DNA of 36,960 nucleotides from Vogesella aquatica. Its GTDB lineage: Bacteria > Pseudomonadota > Gammaproteobacteria > Burkholderiales > Chromobacteriaceae. The stretch's first letter is position 1; each line of letters starts with the position of its first letter. Both the position numbers and the translations under genes were made by a program. The notes below the pieces were generated by a model, which did not search any database, was not told the DNA's origin, and was given only the letters and a program-made list of their open reading frames with translations. The stretch spans positions 1 to 36,960 of the forward strand of contig NZ_JAQQLF010000032.1 in NCBI RefSeq assembly GCF_028548455.1, in the 5' to 3' direction. Shown one piece after another: positions 22,616 to 34,387 of this stretch.

Positions 22616-22699
22616 CCCGCCTGCCGGGCGGAACCGGCATCTAATCATCGTCCGCATCGCGGACACACTAGCGTACTTCAGCGCAACAGCCCCCTAACC

Positions 22700-22732
22700 A
22701 AAAAAAACGCCAGTCAGCGTTAACTGAGTGGC
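22700..22732 (-). terminator. Rho-independent terminator of the hybrid kinase / HD-GYP operon
   Basis: On the minus strand GCCACTCAG-TTAACG-CTGACTGGC forms a 9-bp stem with one mismatch, followed by GTTTTTTTT. It lies about 33 bases after the stop of the HD-GYP gene. Confidence 0.8.
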
Positions 22733-22764
22733 ACTACCAGGCCAGCGTGCCGCTTTTTGCGGGC

Positions 22765-23754
22765 CTACTCGGCCCAGCGCGCCTGGATCTGCCGCAGCGT
22801 GGGCTCCAGCGCCAGGAAGTGCGCCACCAGCACCGGGTCGAAGTGCTTGCCGGCTTCGGCAGCGATATGCGCCAGCGCGTCGTCGATGCGCCACGCTGCC
22901 TTGTACGGCCGCACACTGGTCAGCGCGTCGAATACGTCGGCAACAGCGACGATGCGTGCGGCCAACGGTATGGCCTCGCCGGCCAGGCCCTGTGGGTAGC
23001 CGCTACCATCCCAGCGCTCGTGGTGGCACTGAGCAATGCAGGCAGCCATCTGCAGCAGGCTGGAGCGGTCGTCGCCCATGATGCGGGCGCCGATTTCGGC
23101 GTGGGTCTGCATGATGCGCCACTCGTCGGCGTCCAGTTTGCCGGGCTTTTGCAAAATGGCGTCGGGGATGCCGATCTTGCCGATGTCGTGCATCGGCGCC
23201 GCGTCCAGCAGCTCGTCGGCCCAGGCCTCGGGCTGGCCGGCGGCCAGCGCCAGCTCGCGCGCGTAATGGCTCATGCGGATCACGTGCAGGCCGGTTTCGT
23301 TGTCTTTGAATTCGGCGGCGCGGCCCAGGCGGCGGATGATCTGCAGCCGCGTCTCGCGCAATTCCTCCACCCGCACCAGCGACAGGTGCGTCCGCACCCG
23401 CGCCAGCACGATGGGCGGGCTCACCGGCTTGGTGATGTAGTCCACCCCGCCGGCGGCAAAGCCTTCGCTCTCGGCGTGGCTGTCGGACAGCGCGGTGACA
23501 AAAATCACCGGCATGCGCGCCGTGGCCGGGTCGGCCTTCAGCCGGCGGCACACTTCCAGCCCGGTCATGCCCGGCATCATCACGTCCAGCAGGATCAGCG
23601 CCGGCTGCTCGCGTAGCGCCAGCTGCAGCGCCTTGTCGCCATCGCGGGCAAACTGCAGCCGGTAGTGGTCTTGCAGGATGTGGCGCAGTACCTGCAGGTT
23701 GGTGGGTTCGTCGTCGACCAGCAGCAATAGCGGGCGGGTATCGTTGGGGGCCAT
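22765..23754 (-). CDS. Response regulator with HD-GYP cyclic-di-GMP phosphodiesterase output
   Basis: The 329-aa cytoplasmic protein has a receiver domain (residues ~8-125) with phosphoacceptor D57 (LLDVMMPG), acidic pocket DDE at 14-16 and K109. The HD-GYP domain (about 140-320) has H189-D190 (MHDIGKIGIPD) and the defining HHERWDGSGYP at 244-254. It should hydrolyse cyclic di-GMP under control of phosphorylation. It starts 5 bp after the hybrid-kinase stop, so the kinase is almost certainly its partner. Confidence 0.94.
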   Translation of the reverse strand: MAPNDTRPLLLLVDDEPTNLQVLRHILQDHYRLQFARDGDKALQLALREQPALILLDVMMPGMTGLEVCRRLKADPATARMPVIFVTALSDSHAESEGFAAGGVDYITKPVSPPIVLARVRTHLSLVRVEELRETRLQIIRRLGRAAEFKDNETGLHVIRMSHYARELALAAGQPEAWADELLDAAPMHDIGKIGIPDAILQKPGKLDADEWRIMQTHAEIGARIMGDDRSSLLQMAACIAQCHHERWDGSGYPQGLAGEAIPLAARIVAVADVFDALTSVRPYKAAWRIDDALAHIAAEAGKHFDPVLVAHFLALEPTLRQIQARWAE

Positions 23755-23759
23755 GGCGT

Positions 23760-27407
<3,648 letters not shown>

Positions 27408-27425
27408 CGGAGCGCGGGGCGGCAG

Positions 27426-27436
27426 GGTTGGCCGCA
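27426..27436 (-). repeat. GGTTGGCCGCA motif in the leader of the hybrid-kinase gene
   Basis: This is an exact copy of the 11-mer, just upstream of the preferred kinase start and overlapping the alternative one. It argues that the region is 5' untranslated. Confidence 0.7.
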
Positions 27437-27454
27437 TCAGTGACAGTTGCCGGC

Positions 27455-27460
27455 ATTATA
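27455..27460 (-). promoter_or_regulatory. Candidate -10 box for the hybrid-kinase operon
   Basis: A perfect TATAAT on the minus strand lies 48 bases upstream of the preferred start in otherwise GC-rich DNA. No good -35 at 16-18 bp spacing is visible, so the promoter may need an activator. Confidence 0.4.
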
Positions 27461-27519
27461 GAGGCCTGCACCGGCCCCCGCCTGCCGACAAGCCCCTGCC
27501 GCGCACAGGGTCTTACGGT

Positions 27520-28437
27520 TTAACGGCGCGAGATCAGCAGGATGCCGGCACCGATCAGCAGCATGCCGCCCAGCTCGCGCGTGGCGGGCCACTCGCCCAG
27601 GCTGCTGGCGGCCATGGCCACTGCCAGCACCGGAATCACCAAGGCATTAAAACTGAGGGTGGACGCCGGCAGGCGGCGCAGCAGCCACAGCCAGGCCAGC
27701 CAGCCCACGGCACTGGAAAACACCCCCGAATACACCATCCCCAGCACAAACTGTACCGACCACTGGATACCGGCAAAGTCGGCAAACGGCAGCAACAGCG
27801 GCAACGGCGCCAGGCCGATCAGCGCCTGCCAGCCAGAGAAATTCAGGCTGTCCAGCGGGCCGTTCTGCGCCGCCCGCTTGGTCAGCACCGAGCCCAGCGC
27901 CCACAGCAAGCCGGCCAGCACCGCCAGCAGCATCGGCAGCACACCGCCGTGCAGCTGCCACGGCGCCACAATCAGCATCAGGCCGGCAAAACCGGCCGCC
28001 AGCGCACGGCGGGCGTTGGCGGAAAACGGCTCGCCCAGCAGCCAGTGCGACAGCAGCGCCACCCAGAACGGCATGGTGAACACCAGCACCGAGGTGCGCC
28101 CGGCAGCGCCGGCCACCAGCGCCAGCGTTACCGTCAGGCCGTAGGCAAAGGTGGTGGTCAGCCCCACCTTGGCGGCGTCGCCCAAGCGCTGCGGCTTCAG
28201 CGCCCGCCCGCGCGCCAGCAGCACGCCAAACAGCGTCAGGCTGCCGATGGTGGTGCGCAGGATCAGGTGCGTCAGCGGCGTGGTGGCCTGCAGCGTCACC
28301 TTCATCACCACATAGTTGTAGGCCCACATCGTCACCAGCCCGGCAAACAGCGCGTAGGGCAGCCAGCGGCTGGCGGACAGGTCGGCAAGGTTGGCCGCAA
28401 GGCGGCGGCTGAGGCTGGCGCTGGTCATGGCAGGCAT
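27520..28437 (-). CDS. EamA/DMT-family transporter
   Basis: The 305-aa integral membrane protein has about ten hydrophobic helices and two EamA repeats (WAYNYVVMKVTL... and LLWALGSVLTKRAA...). The family exports amino acids or other metabolites; the substrate is unknown. The start is at 28437 or at the ATG three codons downstream (MTSASL). It is divergent from an Lrp/AsnC-type regulator, repeating the exporter-regulator layout seen at 8.3-9.6 kb. A GGTTGGCCGCA motif falls in the N-terminal codons (LAANLAD). Confidence 0.9.
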   Translation of the reverse strand: MPAMTSASLSRRLAANLADLSASRWLPYALFAGLVTMWAYNYVVMKVTLQATTPLTHLILRTTIGSLTLFGVLLARGRALKPQRLGDAAKVGLTTTFAYGLTVTLALVAGAAGRTSVLVFTMPFWVALLSHWLLGEPFSANARRALAAGFAGLMLIVAPWQLHGGVLPMLLAVLAGLLWALGSVLTKRAAQNGPLDSLNFSGWQALIGLAPLPLLLPFADFAGIQWSVQFVLGMVYSGVFSSAVGWLAWLWLLRRLPASTLSFNALVIPVLAVAMAASSLGEWPATRELGGMLLIGAGILLISRR

Positions 28438-28555
28438 TCCGGTGCAAGGACAATAGCGCCAGTGTAGGCAAGCCCTCTATCCAGCCTGCTGCGTTATCAT
28501 GCATGGCAGCGCAGCCACGCTGCGACTTTTGCCGATTAAATGCAGGAAAACTGAC

Positions 28556-29026
28556 ATGCTGGATAACTACGACCGCAAGCTGCTGGCACTGCTGCAAGAA
28601 GACGCACGCCAGACCCACGACGCGCTGGCCGAGGCGGTGAACCTGTCGCCCACCGCCGTGACCCGCCGCCTGAAGCGGCTGCGCGCCGACGGCCACATCC
28701 GCCGCGAGGTGGCGCTGGTGGACCCGGCGCTGTTCGGCCGCAGCCTGCGCCTGGTGGTAAACGTAATGCTGCAGCGGGCGCAAACGCCGCTGGTGGACGC
28801 CTTCAAGGCCAGCATGCAGGCCGCGCCCGAGGTAATGGAGTGCTACAACGTGACCGGCCGGCCGGATTTCGTGCTGATGGTGCTGGTGCGCGACATGGCC
28901 GACTACGAACGCTTTGCCCGCGCCCACCTGATGAACAACCCGCACGTACGCGAGTTCGAATCGCTGGTAGTGATCAATACCTGCAAATACACCACCGCCG
29001 TGCCGCAGGATGCCGATACGGACTAA
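28556..29026 (+). CDS. Lrp/AsnC-family transcriptional regulator
   Basis: The 156-aa protein has an N-terminal HTH (DNYDRKLLALLQEDARQTHDALAEAVNLSPTAVTRRLKRL) and an AsnC/RAM effector domain (VMECYNVTGRPDFVLMVLVRDMADYERF). The length is normal. AGGA about nine bases before the ATG supports the start. It is divergent from the EamA transporter gene, which it probably controls. Its TAA stop runs directly into a GGTTGGCCGCA motif. Confidence 0.92.
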   Translation: MLDNYDRKLLALLQEDARQTHDALAEAVNLSPTAVTRRLKRLRADGHIRREVALVDPALFGRSLRLVVNVMLQRAQTPLVDAFKASMQAAPEVMECYNVTGRPDFVLMVLVRDMADYERFARAHLMNNPHVREFESLVVINTCKYTTAVPQDADTD

Positions 29027-29068
29027 GGTTGGCCGCAGGCAAAACAAAACCCGGCGCGGGGCCGGGTT
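29027..29068 (-). terminator. GGTTGGCCGCA motif plus terminator hairpin of the CBS-domain gene
   Basis: The motif is at 29027-29037. The hairpin AACCCGGC-GCGGG-GCCGGGTT (29048-29068) is followed on the minus strand by TTGTTTTG, so it terminates the leftward CBS gene. The stem may also stop the rightward regulator transcript. Confidence 0.8.
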
Positions 29069-29091
29069 GCTATGGCGAGGCAGATTGCTGC

Positions 29092-29688
29092 TTACTCTTC
29101 GTGCATCAGCGCGTGTTCGATCTCGGAAAACGCTTTGGGCACGCGTACAAAGTTCAGCGAGGTACCCAGGCGGCGGGCGATGGTGGAGGTGGAGAACAGC
29201 CCGCACACTTCGTAGTGGCCGCTGGACTCGTTACGCTCGACCACCAGCGAATGCTGGCGACCCAGATCTTTCATGGTGGCTACCACGTGGCCCACGGTAG
29301 AGCGGCTGATATCGGCCAGGTTCAGTGCTTCCAGCTGCTTGCGCGGCGTCATCACGTCGCCCACCACAATCTCTTTATGGCGCTTGCCGTGTTCGTGGAT
29401 CTGCTTGAGCGGGCGTTCGCCCAGCACATCGGTAGCAGTCAACAGGCCGGCAAAGCTGCCGTCGGCGTCGGTAACAAACAGCAGGCGGATACCGTGGCTC
29501 ACCATGCGGGCGTGGGCGTCATCCAGTAGCGCGTCTTCGTTGATGCTGATCGGGTCGATCACGCGCAGGTCGGTCATCACTTCGGTAGCGGGGCTTTTCA
29601 GCGTGACCTGGCGCTGCGGGCGCTGCTCTACATGGATCAGGTCGGTCTGGGCAGGCAGGCTCAGCGTTTGCAGGGCGTGGTATTCCAT
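29092..29688 (-). CDS. Tandem CBS-domain protein
   Basis: The 198-aa soluble protein consists mainly of a CBS pair. CBS1 spans about residues 35-95 (PATEVMTDLRVIDPISINEDALLDDAHARMVSHGIRLLFVTD) and CBS2 about 108-175 (VGDVMTPRKQLEALNLADISRSTVGHVVATMKDLGRQHSLVVE). CBS pairs bind adenine nucleotides and usually regulate a partner; here there is no attached enzymatic domain. AGGAGA before the ATG at 29688 supports the start. It is monocistronic with its own terminator. Confidence 0.88.
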   Translation of the reverse strand: MEYHALQTLSLPAQTDLIHVEQRPQRQVTLKSPATEVMTDLRVIDPISINEDALLDDAHARMVSHGIRLLFVTDADGSFAGLLTATDVLGERPLKQIHEHGKRHKEIVVGDVMTPRKQLEALNLADISRSTVGHVVATMKDLGRQHSLVVERNESSGHYEVCGLFSTSTIARRLGTSLNFVRVPKAFSEIEHALMHEE

Positions 29689-29854
29689 ATTGGTTCTCCT
29701 CTTCGCGGGTGCCGCCATCGGGCTGGATGGCCACACCCCGGGATTGTCTTGCCGCCAGGGGTGGCGGGGGGCCGGGCAAGCTTTTGCACTCCCCTTTGCT
29801 TGCCGGTACTTCCATCTAAGCACACGGCGGGCAAATGCACAGCTTTTTTATGCA

Positions 29855-29883
29855 AGTATTGGTAACAGTTTGTTCGGTATCAA
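29855..29883 (-). promoter_or_regulatory. Candidate sigma-70 promoter of the CBS-domain gene
   Basis: On the minus strand TTGATA (29878-29883) and AATACT (29855-29860) are 17 bp apart in an AT-rich patch of the 276-bp gap. The leader would be about 160 nt. The rest of the gap holds the aminopeptidase terminator and no gene. Confidence 0.4.
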
Positions 29884-29900
29884 CCGGTGCACACCACAGC

Positions 29901-29931
29901 ATAAAACAAAAAAACCGCCCCGGAGGGCGGT
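29901..29931 (-). terminator. Rho-independent terminator of the aminopeptidase P gene
   Basis: ACCGCCC-CGGA-GGGCGGT stem (29914-29931). On the minus strand it is followed by TTTTTTGTTTT. It lies 34 bases past the aminopeptidase stop. Confidence 0.88.
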
Positions 29932-29964
29932 ATCAGTGATGGAGTATTGCACGATGAAACACGG

Positions 29965-31353
29965 TTAACCGGCCATGACGGCCTCGACTTCGTCGGCGGT
30001 CTTGGCAATAGGCTCACCCAGCACGCGGCTGCCGTCGGCAGTGACCAGCACGTCGTCCTCGATGCGGATGCCGCCAAAGTCGCGGTATTCGTTGAAACGG
30101 GCGTAGTTGATGTACTGCGCGTGGCGGCCTTCGGCCTGCCAGGCGTCGATCAGCGCCGGAATAAAGTAAATGCCCGGCTCCACGGTAATCACCATGCCGG
30201 CCAAGAGCGGTTTGCCCAGGCGCAAATAGCCCAGGCCGAACAGCGGGCTGCGCTCGGTGCCGTCGCCGTAGCCCACCAGGTCTTCGCCCAGGCCTTCCAT
30301 ATCGTGCACGTCCATGCCGATCTGGTGGCCCAGGCCGTGCGGGAAGGCCATGGCGTAGGCGCCGCTTTCCACAATGGCGTCGGCGTCACCGTGGAAGAAG
30401 CCCAGCGCGCTCATGCGCTCCACCATCACGCGGGCGGACAGCTTGTGGATGTCCAGGTAGCGCACGCCGGGGCGGATAGCATCGATGGCGGCCAGCTGCA
30501 TGGCCAGCACGGTGTCGTACAGTTCGCGCTGGCGCGGGCTGAATTTGCCGCCCACCGGAATGGTGCGGGTGATGTCGCTGGCGTAGCCGCCGCCGCTGGC
30601 GGCGCCGGTGTCGTTCACCACCAGGTCGCCGGTTTGCAGCACCTGGTCGTGGTGATGGTTGTGCAGCACTTCGCCGCGGCGCGAGAAGATGCTGGGGTAG
30701 GCCAGCTGCCAGTCGTGACGGCGCACGATGCCTTCCATTTCGCCGACGATGGCGTGTTCCACCACGCCAGGGCGGGCGGCGCGCATGGCGGCCAGGTGGG
30801 CGTCGCGGGTCACCGCCAGCGCGGCTTCCATCTCGGCGATTTCCTCGTCACCCTTGATTTCGCGCAGGCTCACCACGGCACGGGTCAGCGCTTCGCTGTA
30901 GCCTTGCTGCGCCGCTTGCGGGGTCGCATCCAGCAGGCCGGCCAGCGCCAGCACGGTTTCGCCACGGTAGGGCTGCAGGTAGTGCACGGCTCGGCCGGCC
31001 GCGCGGGCAGCGGCCAGCACGCCGGCCAGCGCGGCGTAGGGCTGGCTGCGGCCAACCCGGGCACGGGCGGCGCGTTCGGCCAGCGTGGGCAGCTCGCCGG
31101 TCCACACGATGTCGGCCACGTCCGGGTCGTTGCCGAACAGGGTAGTGTCGCCGCTGGCGGTGTCCATCACACCGGCCAGGCCCGGCTCGTTCAGGCCGAA
31201 GAAGTAGCGGAACGAGCTGTCCTGCACGAAGGGGAAAATGTTGTCGCGGTAGTTCATCGGCGAATCAACATTACCCAAAAACAGGATCAGGCTATCGGGC
31301 AGCAGGGTAGCAAGCTTGTCGCGGCGCTGCTGGTAGATGGCGGGCTGGAACAT
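29965..31353 (-). CDS. pepP: Xaa-Pro aminopeptidase (aminopeptidase P, M24B)
   Basis: The 462-aa metallopeptidase cleaves N-terminal residues before proline in the cytoplasm. The N-terminal creatinase-like domain runs through MNYRDNIFPFVQDSSFRYFFGL. The C-terminal pita-bread domain carries the dinuclear metal ligands: NDTGA (Asp), SDITRT (Asp), FPHGLGHQIG (His), VEPGIY (Glu) and GIRIEDD (Glu). The length is close to that of E. coli PepP (about 440 aa). The start at 31353 (MFQPAIY) is preceded by GGAAG. Two TTTGTATA boxes lie in the presumed promoter. Confidence 0.93.
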   Translation of the reverse strand: MFQPAIYQQRRDKLATLLPDSLILFLGNVDSPMNYRDNIFPFVQDSSFRYFFGLNEPGLAGVMDTASGDTTLFGNDPDVADIVWTGELPTLAERAARARVGRSQPYAALAGVLAAARAAGRAVHYLQPYRGETVLALAGLLDATPQAAQQGYSEALTRAVVSLREIKGDEEIAEMEAALAVTRDAHLAAMRAARPGVVEHAIVGEMEGIVRRHDWQLAYPSIFSRRGEVLHNHHHDQVLQTGDLVVNDTGAASGGGYASDITRTIPVGGKFSPRQRELYDTVLAMQLAAIDAIRPGVRYLDIHKLSARVMVERMSALGFFHGDADAIVESGAYAMAFPHGLGHQIGMDVHDMEGLGEDLVGYGDGTERSPLFGLGYLRLGKPLLAGMVITVEPGIYFIPALIDAWQAEGRHAQYINYARFNEYRDFGGIRIEDDVLVTADGSRVLGEPIAKTADEVEAVMAG

Positions 31354-31387
31354 GGTGGCTTCCGGTGGTGAGCGGTGAAGCCAGCAT

Positions 31388-31417
31388 TTTTGTATACAAT
31401 CGCCCATTTGTATAGAA
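31388..31417 (-). promoter_or_regulatory. TTGTATACAA palindrome and repeated TTTGTATA boxes upstream of pepP
   Basis: TTGTATACAA (31390-31399) is a perfect 10-bp palindrome of the kind bound by GntR-family repressors. A second box TTTGTATAGAAA starts at about 31407, about two helical turns (18-19 bp) away. They lie between the benE terminator and the pepP start. A similar TTTTGTATGAAAG occurs upstream of benE. A GntR/MocR protein is encoded 1.5 kb away. Confidence 0.4.
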
Positions 31418-31448
31418 AAACAGGCCACCATCCGCCGGATGTGGCCTG
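31416..31448 (-). terminator. Rho-independent terminator of the BenE-type transporter gene
   Basis: On the minus strand CAGGCCACATCC...GGATGGTGGCCTG forms a long stem with one bulge, followed by TTTTTC. It lies 24 bases past the transporter stop. Confidence 0.85.
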
Positions 31449-31471
31449 TGCAGTGGCAGCATTGCCACTTT

Positions 31472-32683
31472 TCAGCGTTTGGCCGTGCTTTCGCGGCAGG
31501 AAGTAGCGCCCTTGGCGGGCTTGGGTAGCTGCCAGCGCAGCAGCAGGCTCACCGCCACACCGGCCAGCAGCGCCCACAACGGCGCGCCGATACCGGCAAA
31601 GCTCACGCCGGAGGCCGCCACCACAAAGGTGAGCAGTGCCGCCTCGCGCTGGGTGTCGCTGGCCAGCGCGGCCGATAGCGAGCTGGCCAGCGTGCCGAAC
31701 AGCGCCAGCGCCGCCGCCGCCATCACCAGCGCTTTGGGCATTACCAGCAGCAGCGCCACCAGTGCGCCACCAAACAGCGCCACCAGAATGTAGCAGCAGG
31801 CAGCGACTACACCGGCTTTCCAGCGCTGGGCGCGGTCGGGGTGGGCTTCGAGGCCGGTACACATGGCGGCCGTGATCGCCGCCAGTACCACGCCGTGGCA
31901 GCCAAACGGTGCCAACAGCAGCGAGGCACCGCCCAGCGCACTCACCGGTACCCGTGCCGGAATCTCGTAGCCATCATTCTTCAGCACCGCCATACCAGGC
32001 AGAAACTGGCCGGTCAGCGCGATCAGCGTCAGCGGCAAGGCAATATTGCTGAGCCCTGCCAGCGTAAACACCGGCGTGGTCCACAGCGGGCCGCTGGCGG
32101 CATTGGCCAGGCTAGGCGCAGCGGCAAAGCCACCGGTGGCCAGCAGAAACACGCCACCCAGTGCCAATGCGCCCATCAGCGCGTAGCGCGGCCACAGCCG
32201 GCGGCCAACAAAGAACATCAGCGCCATCGGTAGCACCAGCGCCGCGTGCTCGCGCACCGCCGGTACCAGCTCGGCCACAAAACGGAACAGGATGCCGGCC
32301 AGCAAGGCGGCGGCCAATGCCGGCGGGAAGCGCTTCATCAGCGCATCAAATGCGCCGCTGATACCGATCAGCCAGACCAGCAGCCCGGCGATCACGTAAC
32401 CGCCCACCGCCTCGGGGTAGCTTACCGTGGGCAGTGCGGCCAACAGCAGCGCCGCACCGGGGGTGGACCAGGCGGTAATGATGGGCATCTTCCAGCGCCA
32501 CGACAGCCACAGGCCCACCACGCCGGAGCCGATGGACACCGCCCACAGCCAGCTGGCCAGCTCGGCGGCGCTCAGGCCAGCCTGCTGTGCGGCGTGCACG
32601 ATGATGAGAAAAGGGCCGGTATAGCCAACGGCAATCGTTAGCACACCGGCGATCAGGGTAGACGGGGGTAAATGTTTAAGCAT
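31472..32683 (-). CDS. benE: BenE-family transporter (benzoate/proton-symporter type)
   Basis: The 403-aa integral membrane protein has about 12 hydrophobic helices. TIAVGYTGPFLIIVHAAQQAGLS, ITAWSTPGAALL and LLAPFGCHGVVLAAITAAMC are typical of the BenE family. The family is named for benzoate uptake, but no aromatic degradation gene is in the window, so the real substrate is uncertain. It is divergent from a MocR-type regulator, its likely controller, and has its own terminator. Confidence 0.88.
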   Translation of the reverse strand: MLKHLPPSTLIAGVLTIAVGYTGPFLIIVHAAQQAGLSAAELASWLWAVSIGSGVVGLWLSWRWKMPIITAWSTPGAALLLAALPTVSYPEAVGGYVIAGLLVWLIGISGAFDALMKRFPPALAAALLAGILFRFVAELVPAVREHAALVLPMALMFFVGRRLWPRYALMGALALGGVFLLATGGFAAAPSLANAASGPLWTTPVFTLAGLSNIALPLTLIALTGQFLPGMAVLKNDGYEIPARVPVSALGGASLLLAPFGCHGVVLAAITAAMCTGLEAHPDRAQRWKAGVVAACCYILVALFGGALVALLLVMPKALVMAAAALALFGTLASSLSAALASDTQREAALLTFVVAASGVSFAGIGAPLWALLAGVAVSLLLRWQLPKPAKGATSCRESTAKR

Positions 32684-32884
32684 GCTGTTCTTTCATACAA
32701 AAGGCTTCCGGGTAGGCCGCCACGGGTCAACCAGCCCCCGCAGGCTGTGCTGCCGTCTGGGCAGCCGCTTGCTGTATGGCCCGCCGCGGGCGGCAGGCAG
32801 AACAGCACCGGTAGCGCTACTGTACGCGACCACGGCGTGGCCCGCCTGCCACAGCCGGCTACAACACACTGGCGCACGGCGCGT

Positions 32885-32900
32885 CTGTTCTATATAACAG
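32885..32900. promoter_or_regulatory. Palindrome overlapping the putative -10 of the MocR-type gene
   Basis: CTGTT-CTATAT-AACAG is a perfect 5-bp-arm palindrome only four bases before the ATG. Its centre could be the -10 box, in which case the message would be nearly leaderless. It may be the autoregulatory site of this regulator. Confidence 0.4.
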
Positions 32901-32904
32901 AGCG

Positions 32905-34350
32905 ATGACCGATACCGCCCACCCCGCCGTCTACCAGCGCATTGCGGCCAACTTGCTGCAACAGCTCGATAGCGGCCACTACGCGCCCGGCAGCCGTCTG
33001 CCGTCCGTCCGTGCACTGGCCGCCGAGCACGATGTGAATGTGCTCACTGCGCTGGCCGCCTACCGCCACCTGGAACAGCAACAACGCGTGGTGGCACGCC
33101 CGCGCGCCGGCTACTTTGCCGCCCTGCAGCCCCACCCGGCGCCGGGTAGCGGCCAGGCTTCGCCGCTACCGGCCGCGGCGGCGCTGGTCGACCTGAAAAG
33201 CCGCATGTCCACCCTGCTGCAGCTAGGCGACGAGCGCATCCGCTGGCAGCTGCACATGGCCGAAGCCTCGCCCACGCTATACCCGTCAGCCGAGCTGGCG
33301 CGGCGGCTGCAAAGCACGCTCACCCGCCAGCCCGGGCTGATTGGTGCCCACCTGCCCGGCGATATCCAGCGCCGCCTGTGCCATGGCCTGCAACGCATCG
33401 CCAGCGAACGCGGCCTGTCGCTGCCGGCAGACGGCATCCTGCCTTGCCACGGCATTACCGAGGGCATCAGCCTGGCGCTGCGCTACCTCACCCGCCCCGG
33501 CGACACCGTGGCGGTAGAAACCCCGGTGTACTTTGGCCTGCTGCAAACCCTGCAGGGCCTGGGGCTGAAGGCGCTGGAAATCCCCTGCACGCCAGACAGC
33601 GGGCTATCGCTGGAAGCGCTGGAGTTCGCGCTGCGCCACGGCCCGGCCGTAAAGTGCCTGGTGTGTGTACCGCACTTCCAGAACCCCACCGGCGCACTGA
33701 TGCCGGACGAACACAAGAAGCGCCTGCTGCAGCTGGCCAGCCAGTACGGCCTGACGCTGATCGAGGACGACGTGTTCGGCGACCTGTACTACGGCAGCGA
33801 ACGCCCCACCCCCATGAAGGCCTGGGACCGCCACGACCAGGTGATCTACTGCGCCTCGTTCACCAAGAGCTACGCGCCGTCACTGCGGCTGGGTTGGGTG
33901 GCCGCCGGCCGCCACCACGCCGCGCTGGCGCAGTTGCAGGCCAGCAGCACGCTGACGGTGTCGCCGCTGTTGCAGGCCGTGCTGGCCGACGTGCTGGATA
34001 GCGGCGACTACCAGCGCACCAGCGCGCGCATCCGCCAGCAGCTGGCCAGCCAGATGCACGCCACCGCCGATGCCGTGATGCGCCACTTCCCCAAGGGCAC
34101 GCGCATCCGCAAGCCGCAAGGCGGCATGCTGCTGTGGGTAGAGTGCCCGCCACAGAGCGATACCACCGCGCTGCTGCAAGCGGCGCTGGCCGACGGCATC
34201 AGCTTTGCCCCCGGCATGGCATTCTCGGCCGAGCCACGCTTTGGCCACTGCCTGCGTATCAATTGCGGCCAACCTTTCACCCCGGCGCTGGAAGCAGCCA
34301 TTACCACGCTGGGCCAGCGCCTTGCTACGCAATTATTGCAAGCGCGGTGA
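32905..34350 (+). CDS. MocR-family regulator (GntR HTH fused to aminotransferase-like domain)
   Basis: The 481-aa protein starts with a GntR winged HTH (VYQRIAANLLQQLDSGHYAPGSRLPSVRALAAEHDVNVLTALAAYRHLE). A linker and a class I aminotransferase-like domain follow. PLP-site residues are conserved: FQNPTG, EDDVFGDLYY and the lysine in ASFTKSYAPSLRLGW. MocR proteins use bound PLP to sense an amine or amino compound and regulate the neighbouring gene. It is divergent from the BenE-type transporter. There is no strong Shine-Dalgarno. A reverse GGTTGGCCGCA motif lies near the C-terminus (34264-34274). Confidence 0.92.
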   Translation: MTDTAHPAVYQRIAANLLQQLDSGHYAPGSRLPSVRALAAEHDVNVLTALAAYRHLEQQQRVVARPRAGYFAALQPHPAPGSGQASPLPAAAALVDLKSRMSTLLQLGDERIRWQLHMAEASPTLYPSAELARRLQSTLTRQPGLIGAHLPGDIQRRLCHGLQRIASERGLSLPADGILPCHGITEGISLALRYLTRPGDTVAVETPVYFGLLQTLQGLGLKALEIPCTPDSGLSLEALEFALRHGPAVKCLVCVPHFQNPTGALMPDEHKKRLLQLASQYGLTLIEDDVFGDLYYGSERPTPMKAWDRHDQVIYCASFTKSYAPSLRLGWVAAGRHHAALAQLQASSTLTVSPLLQAVLADVLDSGDYQRTSARIRQQLASQMHATADAVMRHFPKGTRIRKPQGGMLLWVECPPQSDTTALLQAALADGISFAPGMAFSAEPRFGHCLRINCGQPFTPALEAAITTLGQRLATQLLQAR

Positions 34351-34387
34351 TACACTGGCAGGCCCGATACCGCGCTTGTGCCCTGAC

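Noticed and set aside
32752-32761. Canonical Neisseria DNA uptake sequence GCCGTCTGAA
   Set aside because: Only the non-matching GCCGTCTGGG was found here and near 7105; the canonical DUS is not present in the window.
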